From assembly GCA_030432315.1 (NCBI GenBank), contig JAUIHM010000025.1, positions 1-39,786 of the forward strand: DNA of 39,786 nt, in the 5' to 3' direction. The translations under genes were made by a program, and so were the position numbers. The notes below the pieces were generated by a model that was not told where the DNA came from, did no database searches, and was given only the letters and a program-made list of their open reading frames with translations. Shown in pieces: positions 16,016-23,376 of this stretch. The stretch comes from Alphaproteobacteria bacterium. Lineage in GTDB: Bacteria > Pseudomonadota > Alphaproteobacteria > Rhodobacterales > Rhodobacteraceae. Within the stretch, counting starts at the first letter, position 1. The number at the start of each line of letters is the position of its first letter.

Positions 16016-17173
16016 ATGGCAAACGTAGTTCTTCCAATCCTGGGCGGCGGCGTCGAAACCCTGTCGCTCAAACAGGGGATCGCGCCGGCCGTCGGCAAGG
16101 GCTGGAACCGGACCGCCTATGCCGCAGCGCATGTGGTGGCGGATCCGTTCGCCGACAATGATCCGTGGCTGACCCCGGCGATTGACTGGGACCGGACGCT
16201 GGCGTTTCGCGAGCATCTTTGGGGCATGGGCTTTGGCGTGGCGGAGTCGATGGATACCGCGCAGCGCGGCATGGGGCTGGGCTGGGCGGAGTCGCTCGAT
16301 CTGATCCAGCGCTCGACCGCTCTGGCGAAATCCGGCGGGCATCTGATCGCCAGCGGAGCGGGGACGGATCATTTGGTGGTCACGCCCGACACGACGATTG
16401 AGGACGTGATCGTCGCCTATGAAATGCAGTGCGAAGCCGTTGAGGCGGCCGGCAGCCGGGTGATCCTGATGGCATCGCGTGCGCTCTGCGCGATCGCCAA
16501 GGGGCCGGAGGATTATCTGCGGGTCTACGGCAAGGTGCTGTCGGGACTGTCGCAGCCCGCGATCCTTCACTGGCTCGGTGAGATGTTCGATCCGGCGCTT
16601 GAAGGGTACTGGGGCAACAGCGACCATATGGAGGCGATGGATACCTGTCTTGAGGTTCTGCGCGCCAATGCCGACAAGATCGATGGCATCAAGATTTCGC
16701 TGCTGTCGGCGGAAAAGGAAATATCCATGCGCCGGCGGCTGCCGGAAGGCGTGGTGATGTACACCGGCGACGATTTCAACTACCCGGAACTGATCAAGGG
16801 CGACGAGAAGGGATTTTCCCATGCGCTTCTTGGGATTTTCGATCCGATTGCCGGCGGCGCGGCGCGGGCGCTGAATGCGCTGGCGGAGGGGAACGAGGCC
16901 GAATATCACGCGGCGTTCGATCCGACGGTGCCGCTGTCGCGGCATATTTTCAGGGCGCCGACGCGGTTCTACAAGACCGGGGTGGTTTTCATGGCCTATC
17001 TGACCGGGCATCAGGACCATTTTACCATGGTCGGCGGCCAGGAAAGCACGCGCTCGACGGTGCATCTGGCGGATATCGTGCGGCTTGCGAATGATGCCGG
17101 GCTGTTCACCGATCCTGACCTGACGGCGAAGCGGGTTGCGGCAGTGATGGCCGTGCGCGGCGTGGGGGTTTGA
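16016..17173 (+). CDS. DUF993 family protein (dihydrodipicolinate-synthase-like aldolase fold)
   Basis: A 385-residue protein of the DUF993 family, which is distantly related to the DapA aldolase superfamily. Supporting stretches are AGSRVILMASRALCAIAKGPEDY, the PAILHWLGEMFDPALEGYWG block, and DGIKISLLSAEKE. The lysine of GIKIS occupies the place expected for a Schiff-base lysine, and MYTGDDFNYPELIKGD follows. Proteins of this family recur beside Gfo/Idh oxidoreductases and sugar-phosphate-isomerase-like enzymes, as here (gaps of 2 and 4 bp). A retro-aldol or lyase step on an oxidised ring or sugar is a reasonable but unproven role. Confidence 0.88.
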   Translation: MANVVLPILGGGVETLSLKQGIAPAVGKGWNRTAYAAAHVVADPFADNDPWLTPAIDWDRTLAFREHLWGMGFGVAESMDTAQRGMGLGWAESLDLIQRSTALAKSGGHLIASGAGTDHLVVTPDTTIEDVIVAYEMQCEAVEAAGSRVILMASRALCAIAKGPEDYLRVYGKVLSGLSQPAILHWLGEMFDPALEGYWGNSDHMEAMDTCLEVLRANADKIDGIKISLLSAEKEISMRRRLPEGVVMYTGDDFNYPELIKGDEKGFSHALLGIFDPIAGGAARALNALAEGNEAEYHAAFDPTVPLSRHIFRAPTRFYKTGVVFMAYLTGHQDHFTMVGGQESTRSTVHLADIVRLANDAGLFTDPDLTAKRVAAVMAVRGVGV

Positions 17174-17177
17174 GGTC

Positions 17178-17999
17178 ATGCTGACACCGGAGAGACTGTC
17201 GCTGAACACGGCGACGGTGCGCGAGCAGTGGGATCTGCGCCAGTGCGTCGAGGGCTGCCTGCGCCACGGTTTCGGCGGCATCGCACCCTGGCGGGACAAG
17301 ATCCACGAAATCGGACTCGATGAGGCGGCCAGGATCATCCGTGCCTCGGGGCTTGGGGTTTCGGGCCTTTGTCGCGGTGGCTGGTATACCGCCGAGGGCG
17401 CGCTGACCGAGGCGGTGATCGACGACAACCGCAGGGCGGTCGACGAGGCCGCCGCGATCGGGTCGAAATACCTGGTGATGGTGGTCGGCGGTCTGCCGGA
17501 AGGCTCGCGCGACATTGTCGGCGCGCGGGAAATCGTCACCGAGGGCCTGGCCAAAACGCTGGAATACGCGCGGAGTGTCGGGGTGCACATCGCCATTGAG
17601 CCGCTGCATCCGATGTATGCCGCCGACCGGGCCTGTGTGAATACCCTTCGGCAGACGCTGGATATCTGCGATGTGCTCGGAGACGGGATCGGTGCGGCGG
17701 TCGACGTCTACCACGTCTGGTGGGATCCGGAGATTCTGGATCAGATCAAACGGGCCGGGAAGGAGCGTCTGATGGCGTTTCACATCTGCGACTGGCTGGT
17801 GCCGACGCGTGACATGCTGACCGACCGCGGCATGATGGGCGATGGTGTGATTGACATCAAGGGTCTGCGTGAAGCGGTTGAGGCGGAAGGGTTTTCCGGC
17901 CTGAATGAGGTTGAGATATTCTCCGCGCTCAACTGGTGGAAGCGCGATGCCGACGAGGTGATGCAGGTGATCATCGAGCGGGGCCGGACGTCCTGCTGA
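17178..17999 (+). CDS. Sugar phosphate isomerase/epimerase (AP endonuclease 2-type TIM barrel)
   Basis: A 273-residue xylose-isomerase-like TIM barrel. Probable metal ligands lie in HIAIEPLHPMYAADR (Glu), AAVDVYHVWWDPE (Asp and His), AFHICDWLVPTRD (His) and the late LNEVEIFS (Glu). This is the arrangement seen in IolE/IolI and 3-keto-sugar isomerases or lyases. It is the last gene of the operon; a perfect hairpin lies 34 bp after the stop. With the upstream oxidoreductase it most resembles a pathway in which a hydroxyl is oxidised and the keto compound is then isomerised or dehydrated. The exact substrate is not readable. Confidence 0.9.
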   Translation: MLTPERLSLNTATVREQWDLRQCVEGCLRHGFGGIAPWRDKIHEIGLDEAARIIRASGLGVSGLCRGGWYTAEGALTEAVIDDNRRAVDEAAAIGSKYLVMVVGGLPEGSRDIVGAREIVTEGLAKTLEYARSVGVHIAIEPLHPMYAADRACVNTLRQTLDICDVLGDGIGAAVDVYHVWWDPEILDQIKRAGKERLMAFHICDWLVPTRDMLTDRGMMGDGVIDIKGLREAVEAEGFSGLNEVEIFSALNWWKRDADEVMQVIIERGRTSC

Positions 18000-18033
18000 T
18001 TGTGGAGTGCCTTTTCTGCTCAGACAAAATCAA

Positions 18034-18058
18034 GGCTCAATCCAACGCGGATTGAGCC
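18034..18058 (-). terminator. Hairpin terminator in a convergent gap
   Basis: GGCTCAATCC / GGATTGAGCC: a perfect 10-bp stem with a 5-base loop. Read on the minus strand it is followed by TTGATTTTGT, a modest T-rich run, so it best serves the NYN gene (ends 18078). It also lies 34 bp after the plus-strand isomerase gene and could act in both directions. Confidence 0.75.
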
Positions 18059-18077
18059 CGACTCATTTGCCCGTAGC

Positions 18078-18821
18078 TCAGGGTGCCAACCGTCGAGCCG
18101 TCGTGGACTGGCAGGCCAATATCTTTGGGATCGGACGCAGGCCCTTCGCAGGGGCAAGGTGCTTTTCGGAGAACCCCTCGGGCCTGACGCGGACCTTTGG
18201 TTGTGGGCCGCTCAGATCGAGGTCGTAGAGGGTCGGGCGGGCGCTGAGATAGGCGCGCCAGTTTCCCTCGGGGTACGTCCCGATTTTCGTTTGGTAAAGT
18301 TTGTGCATGAGCGCGTTCAAGGTGCCGATTGGTATGCCCTGACCGTTTTGTGAATTGCCGGCGATGGCCGTGCGAATTTTTGTGTCAAAATCAGTTACGG
18401 TGCGTGAACCGGGATTTGAGCATGTCCCGGCAGGTTTCAACTGCCTGAACACCGTACAGGCGGCGCGAAACGGCGCGGGGGCTTTTGCTTCACCGGTTCC
18501 GATGACGGTAATGCCGCACTCGCGCAGACGCAGGGCGAGGTGGGTGAAGTCTCCGTCGGACGTGGCGATGACGAAGGTCGAGTTTGCGCGCGACTGGGCA
18601 AATTCCATCGCTTCAATGGCAATCAGCATATCCGTTGCGTTTTTCCCGGTGCCGGAATGGATCAGGTGGTATCCCAGCGCCGTGTGCCACGCCGATGTGG
18701 TCGCAGCGTTGGTATAGACCCGGGCGACATCGACGGTGCCGTACTGTTTGCCGGTTTGGAGGATCGCGGGCGCGTGGGCACCACTGATGTTGTCGCCATC
18801 GACGAGAATTGTTACGCGCAT
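18078..18821 (-). CDS. NYN-domain (PIN-like) ribonuclease with C-terminal LOTUS/OST-HTH domain
   Basis: A 247-residue protein. Residues ~1-140 form a NYN domain: acidic residues occur in LVDGDNISG (Asp8, Asp10), in NATDMLIAIEAMEF and in ATSDGDFTHLALRLRECG, which together form the metal-dependent nuclease site. Residues ~165-240 (ALMHKLYQTKIG, NWRAYLSARPTLYDL, PKVRVRPEGF) look like a LOTUS/OST-HTH RNA-binding domain. The combination is known in bacterial LabA/DUF88 proteins and is presumed to act on RNA. No toxin or phage context is seen. The gene stands alone between the terminator at 18034 and a 133-bp gap. Confidence 0.9.
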   Translation of the reverse strand: MRVTILVDGDNISGAHAPAILQTGKQYGTVDVARVYTNAATTSAWHTALGYHLIHSGTGKNATDMLIAIEAMEFAQSRANSTFVIATSDGDFTHLALRLRECGITVIGTGEAKAPAPFRAACTVFRQLKPAGTCSNPGSRTVTDFDTKIRTAIAGNSQNGQGIPIGTLNALMHKLYQTKIGTYPEGNWRAYLSARPTLYDLDLSGPQPKVRVRPEGFSEKHLAPAKGLRPIPKILACQSTTARRLAP

Positions 18822-18954
18822 GTTTCACCCCCACCGTCTTCCGTAGGTTGGATACGGTCCCGATCCGGTTTACGGTTCAAATCGCAGGACTACAGACGGT
18901 TCGTTTCGGAAGCGTGTATTCTGAAAACAGAAAAACGTCAGGGCTGACAGAGGA

Positions 18955-19308
18955 CTACGGCGATTGCCGTTCGAGGTAGATCCGCACGGCTTCCTGGACA
19001 TGGCGGAAGCGGTCGCCGCCGAGGGGTTTGCCGCCATACCAGCGGGTGACGACGATGATGTGGTTTTGAATGTCGTCGCGCTCCAGCATCCGCAGGATCA
19101 CCATGCCGGCGCCGGCTTCGCCGTCATCGTTCTTGATCGGGCCGTCGTCGGTCAGAAGTCCCCACGTGTTGTGGGTGGCTTTGGCGAATTTCTTGCGGCG
19201 TTTGAGGGTGGCGATGAAGTCCCTGGCGTCATCCGCCGAGTTGCAGGGACCGCCGGAGACGGCGTATTTCGATCCCCGGTCGGTGATGATGTTTTCAAGA
19301 ACAAGCAT
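18955..19308 (-). CDS. Short YigZ/IMPACT-domain protein (UPF0029)
   Basis: A 117-residue protein consisting only of the IMPACT N-terminal (UPF0029) domain. The hallmark blocks are KFAKATHNTWGLL, NDDGEAGAGMVIL and IIVVTRWYGGKPLGGDRFRHV. The common YigZ C-terminal DUF1949 domain is missing, and the protein starts late relative to ~200-residue YigZ. This short form may be a distinct subgroup. Its role is unknown; the domain is linked to translation control in eukaryotes. It ends 133 bp downstream of the NYN start and begins 43 bp after the lactonase gene ends. Confidence 0.82.
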   Translation of the reverse strand: MLVLENIITDRGSKYAVSGGPCNSADDARDFIATLKRRKKFAKATHNTWGLLTDDGPIKNDDGEAGAGMVILRMLERDDIQNHIIVVTRWYGGKPLGGDRFRHVQEAVRIYLERQSP

Positions 19309-19351
19309 GGATGCGGGGCCCGACCGGGTGTTCGGATCGGGCCCTCCAGAA

Positions 19352-20281
19352 TCAGAAATAGGGCAGGCCGCTGACGCGCACGTAGGTCACATAGAGTGAC
19401 GTGGTGGCGGTGATGTAGAGGCGGTTGCGCTTCGGTCCGCCGAAGCAGACGTTGGCGACCACTTCCGGCACGCGGATCTTGCCGATCAGTTTTCCGTCGG
19501 GATTGATGACGTGCACGCCATCGGCGGCGCTCGACCAGATGTTGCCGTGCACGTCGAGGCGGAAACCGTCGTAGAGACCTGCATCGCTGACGGAGAAGAT
19601 TTCGCCGCCCGAGAGTTTGCCGTCGCTGACGGCGAAGCGGCGGATGTGGCGGGGGCCGTTCTCGACATGGGTCGCGCCGGTGTCGGCGATGAACAGGGTC
19701 TTTTCGTCTGCGGAAAAGGCGAGTCCGTTGGGTTTGACGAAATCACCGGCGACGATGGTGACTTCGCCGGATTTCGGGTCGATCCGGTAGACGTTGCTGG
19801 CGCCGATTTCCGACGGGGCGGCGTCGCCTTCGTAGTCGCTGTCGATGCCGTAGGTGGGATCGGTGAACCAGACCGCGCCGTCGGAGGAGACCACCACGTC
19901 ATTCGGCGAGTTGAGGCGTTTGCCCTGGTAGCTGTCGGCGAGCACGGTCTGCGAGCCGTCGTATTCGGTGCGCACGACACGGCGCAGGCGGTGCTGACAG
20001 GTGACGAGACGGCCCTGGCGGTCACGGGTGTTGCCGTTGGAATTGCCGGAATCGTGGCTCCAGACCGAGCCGGCCTGGTCGGTTTCATCGTAGCGGATGA
20101 TGCGGTTGTTGGGGATGTCGGAGAACAGCAGATACTTGCCGTCACCAAAATAGACCGGCCCCTCGGCCCAGCGGCCGCCAGTCCAAACCTGGTCGAGATG
20201 GGTGTTTTTCAGCACGAGGCTGTTGAAGCTTGGGTCGATGGTTTCGAGATGGCTGGGATAGACAAGTTTGCCGTCGCTCAT
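19352..20281 (-). CDS. SMP-30/gluconolactonase-family sugar lactone hydrolase
   Basis: A 309-residue six-bladed beta-propeller of the SMP-30/LRE type. Calcium-site residues are visible: Glu in WAEGPVYFGDGKYLLFSDIPNNRI, Asn in LNSPNDVVV and PNGLAFSADE, and Asp in YDGFRLDVHGNIWSS. Such enzymes open aldonolactones (gluconolactone and similar) in the cytoplasm. The ATG at 20281 was chosen because AGGAAGGA lies upstream; an upstream in-frame start at 20365 lacks one. It could serve the same sugar-oxidation theme as the catabolic operon at 14862, but it is on the other strand and beyond three unrelated genes, so this is speculative. Confidence 0.9.
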   Translation of the reverse strand: MSDGKLVYPSHLETIDPSFNSLVLKNTHLDQVWTGGRWAEGPVYFGDGKYLLFSDIPNNRIIRYDETDQAGSVWSHDSGNSNGNTRDRQGRLVTCQHRLRRVVRTEYDGSQTVLADSYQGKRLNSPNDVVVSSDGAVWFTDPTYGIDSDYEGDAAPSEIGASNVYRIDPKSGEVTIVAGDFVKPNGLAFSADEKTLFIADTGATHVENGPRHIRRFAVSDGKLSGGEIFSVSDAGLYDGFRLDVHGNIWSSAADGVHVINPDGKLIGKIRVPEVVANVCFGGPKRNRLYITATTSLYVTYVRVSGLPYF

Positions 20282-20407
20282 TTGGGCGTCCTTCCTGTTT
20301 TCGGGCCTTGTTCGGGGATGGCCGTTGCCGCAGCCGTTTCCGGCTCCGGGCAAGGAGTGCCGCAATCGTCGGCTGACTGCAAGTGTGACCTGTGGGACGA
20401 CGGTAGG

Positions 20408-23041
20408 CTACTCCGCCGCGACCCTGCCTGCCGACCGGGCGATCAGGGCATTGATTTCCGGTCGGCAGGAGCCGCAGTTCGAGCCGGCACCGAGATACCT
20501 GCCGATTGCATCGAGCGAGGTGGCGGTGCCGGAAGCGATGGCGTCGAGGATCGCATTGGCGCCGACATTGAGGCAGACGCAGACGGTTGGGCCGGGATCG
20601 GCCTGGGCCGCGCCGCGCCGTCCGGCCAGTACCTGTGTCGCGGTGGCGGTGCTGAAGGTTTCGGCCACATGGGTACGGGCGATTTCGACCGGTTCCGGCG
20701 AGACGAACAGGGCGGCGACCACCTGGTCGCCCTGCATCAGGGCAAGACGGTGCCGTCGGCGCACCGGATCGCTGAAGGTGATCGGTTCGGCATCGGGAGC
20801 GGCAAACAGGGCGCGCGCGGTTTCGGCCCAGTCGTTCGGGTCGTTGCGGCCCGCTAGTTCCACCTGCCAGCCTTCGGAAATCCGGGCGAGCGCCCAGTAT
20901 CCGGTGATGCCGCCCGGTTCGGGCCGGGTGCGGCTGACCGCATATCCGTGCCAGGCAGCGCCGTAACGGCGCACCGTCACCCGTCCGGCCTTGAGGGCCG
21001 GCTGACCGGACACGGGGTCGGTCGCGGATGCGATGACCGCATCGATCCGGCCCTGGCTGGCATATTGGGCGGTCCAGTGCATCGGAGCGAATACCTGACC
21101 GGGTGCCGCCCGATCGGTGACGAGGGTGCGAAGGACGCATGTTCCGTGTTCGCTGGTCACTTCCGCCAGGTCGGCCGGAGCGAGTCCGCGTTCGGCGGCA
21201 TCGGCAGGATGAATCTCGAGGAACGGTTCGGCGAAGTGTCGGCTGAGGCGCGGGGACTTGCCGGTGCGTGTCATGGTATGCCAGTGGTCGCGGACCCGTC
21301 CGGTGTTGAGATGCAGGCCGGGCGCGACGTCAGAACGCACGGGCGGCGTGACCGCAACCATGTTGGCGCGGCCGTCCGGCGTGAAGAATCCGCCGTCGGC
21401 AAAGTGCCGGGCCGGGCCGCCGACGGGCCACTGCCTCGGAAGCATCCGCCCGTATTCGGCGTCGCTAAGACCCGCCAGTTTGCCGATGTCGAAGTCACGG
21501 CCCAGTGTTGCCGCGATTTCCGAGAGTTGCGCGTGTTCGCGGAAGATTTCCGCCGGTGACCCGTAGGAAAAGGCGTCGGCCCAGCCCATGCGGCAGGCGA
21601 CCTCCTTCAGGGCCCACCAGTCGGGTCTGGCTTCGCCCGGTGCCGGGAGAAAGGCGCGCTGGCGCGAGATGCGCCGTTCGGAGTTGGTGACGGTACCCGA
21701 CTTTTCGCCCCAGCCGGTTGCCGGCAGCAGCACGTCGGCAAGCCGTGCGGTGTCGGTGTCGGCGTTCATTTCCGAAACCACCAAAGTATCGCAGGTGGCG
21801 ATCATGCGCGCCACGTCATCTGCCTGGGGCATGCTGACCGCGGGGTTGGTGGAGAGGATCCAGAGGAACCTGATCCGGCCGTCACCGCAGGCCCGGAACA
21901 GGTCGACCGCCTTGAGACCAGGTCGCTCGGCGATGGCGGGGGAATTCCAGAACGCCCGCACCGCGGACCGGTGATCCGGTTCCTCCAGTTCAAGATGCGC
22001 TGCCAGCATGTTTGCAAGGCCGCCGACCTCCCGTCCCCCCATGGCATTGGGCTGGCCGGTGACGGAGAACGGTCCGGTGCCCGGTTTGCCGATGCGGCCG
22101 GTCGCGAGGTGGCAGTTGATGATGGCGTTGACCTTGTCGGTGCCGGATGTGGACTGGTTCACGCCCTGGCTGTAGACGGTAACGGTTTTCGCGGTCGACA
22201 CGAAGAGCTGGTAGAAGGCGGCGACATCGGCGGCGGGCAGATTGCAGGCCGCGGCGACGCGGGCGACGGTCCACGGGCGGGCGGCTTCGAGTGCTTCGCG
22301 AAGCCCTGTTACGTGGGCATCGAGGTAGGCCTGGTCGAGCGCGTCGCTCTGGGCGATGGCGGTGAGCAGGCCGTTAAAGAGCGCGGTGTCGGCATCGGGG
22401 GCAATGGACAGGTGAAGGTCGGCGATGTCGCAGGTGGCGGTACGGCGGGGGTCGACAACCACCACCCGCAGATCGGGGTTTGCCTCGCGGGCAGCTGTGA
22501 TGCGTTGAAACAGCACCGGGTGACACCAGGCGAGGTTGGTGCCGACAAGCACCAGCAGGTCGGCCTGTTCGAGATCCTCGTAGGTTCCGGGCACCGTATC
22601 GGCGCCAAACGCACGTTTGTGGCCCGCGACCGATGACGCCATGCACAGACGTGAGTTGGTGTCGATGTTGGCGGTTCCGATGAAGCCCTTCATCAGTTTG
22701 TTGGCGACGTAATAGTCTTCGGTCAGAAGTTGGCCGGAGCCGTAGATCGCGACGCTGTCGGGCCCATGGGTGTCGATGGCTTCCGAGAGTTTTGCTGCGA
22801 CATGGTCGAGGGCCTCGTCCCAGCCGGCGTCCAGGCCGTTGACGCGCGGCGAGAGCAGGCGTCCTTCCAGGTCGACGGTCTGGCCGAGGGCGCTGCCTTT
22901 TGAGCAGAGCCGTCCAAAATTTGCCGGGTGGTGCGGATCGCCCTTGATGCTGACGCCACCCCTGCCGTCGGGAGTGGCGAGCACTCCGCAGCCGACGCCG
23001 CAATAGGGGCAGGTGGTGCGGATCGGGGCTGCTCCGGTCAT
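20408..23041 (-). CDS. nasA: Assimilatory nitrate reductase catalytic subunit
   Basis: An 877-residue molybdopterin oxidoreductase that reduces nitrate to nitrite in the cytoplasm. The N-terminal [4Fe-4S] site is CPYCGVGC with the fourth Cys in GRLCSKGSALG. The Mo-bis-MGD domains follow (for example SSVAGHKRAFGADTVPGTYEDLEQADLLVLVGTNLAWCHPV) and a C-terminal molybdopterin-binding domain near residue 690. The last ~60 residues form a BFD-like [2Fe-2S] domain (VCVCLNVG and GSNCGSCRPEI) that takes electrons from the reductase partner. The ATG at 23041 overlaps the nirD stop by ATGA. Electron-donor gene nasB is absent here. Last gene of the operon; no clear terminator was seen in the 126 bp before the lactonase start. 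Confidence 0.96.
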   Translation of the reverse strand: MTGAAPIRTTCPYCGVGCGVLATPDGRGGVSIKGDPHHPANFGRLCSKGSALGQTVDLEGRLLSPRVNGLDAGWDEALDHVAAKLSEAIDTHGPDSVAIYGSGQLLTEDYYVANKLMKGFIGTANIDTNSRLCMASSVAGHKRAFGADTVPGTYEDLEQADLLVLVGTNLAWCHPVLFQRITAAREANPDLRVVVVDPRRTATCDIADLHLSIAPDADTALFNGLLTAIAQSDALDQAYLDAHVTGLREALEAARPWTVARVAAACNLPAADVAAFYQLFVSTAKTVTVYSQGVNQSTSGTDKVNAIINCHLATGRIGKPGTGPFSVTGQPNAMGGREVGGLANMLAAHLELEEPDHRSAVRAFWNSPAIAERPGLKAVDLFRACGDGRIRFLWILSTNPAVSMPQADDVARMIATCDTLVVSEMNADTDTARLADVLLPATGWGEKSGTVTNSERRISRQRAFLPAPGEARPDWWALKEVACRMGWADAFSYGSPAEIFREHAQLSEIAATLGRDFDIGKLAGLSDAEYGRMLPRQWPVGGPARHFADGGFFTPDGRANMVAVTPPVRSDVAPGLHLNTGRVRDHWHTMTRTGKSPRLSRHFAEPFLEIHPADAAERGLAPADLAEVTSEHGTCVLRTLVTDRAAPGQVFAPMHWTAQYASQGRIDAVIASATDPVSGQPALKAGRVTVRRYGAAWHGYAVSRTRPEPGGITGYWALARISEGWQVELAGRNDPNDWAETARALFAAPDAEPITFSDPVRRRHRLALMQGDQVVAALFVSPEPVEIARTHVAETFSTATATQVLAGRRGAAQADPGPTVCVCLNVGANAILDAIASGTATSLDAIGRYLGAGSNCGSCRPEINALIARSAGRVAAE

Positions 23042-23376
23042 TGTTTCAGCGCGCCCGGATCGAGGAGGATCCGGCCTGCTTCGACGCGGACGGTATGGGC
23101 GCGGGTCCGGCCGCTGTCGGCCCCGGTCGCCGCGCCCGTTTCGAGGTCGATCACCCAGTTGTGCAGCGGGCAGGTGACGCTCCTGCCGTGGACGATTCCG
23201 TTGGAGAGTGGACCCTTCTTGTGCGGGCAGGCATCGTCGAGGGCATAGACTTCCCCCTCGGCCACCCGAAAGACCGCAATGCAGCCGCGCGGCGTCTTGA
23301 CGATGCGGGCGCCGCGCAGCGGGATGTCCTCGACGGCGCCGATGTCGAGCCAGTCGGTATCGGTCATGACATTCAT
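23038..23376 (-). CDS. nirD: Nitrite reductase [NAD(P)H] small subunit (Rieske-type NirD)
   Basis: A 112-residue protein with a Rieske fold. Both ligand pairs are intact: CPHKKG (Cys, His) and CPLHNW (Cys, His), so it probably carries a [2Fe-2S] cluster, unlike short NirD proteins that have lost the ligands. It is coupled by ATGA overlaps to nirB upstream (stop 23373) and nasA downstream. It partners NirB in cytoplasmic reduction of nitrite to ammonium. Confidence 0.94.
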   Translation of the reverse strand: MNVMTDTDWLDIGAVEDIPLRGARIVKTPRGCIAVFRVAEGEVYALDDACPHKKGPLSNGIVHGRSVTCPLHNWVIDLETGAATGADSGRTRAHTVRVEAGRILLDPGALKQ

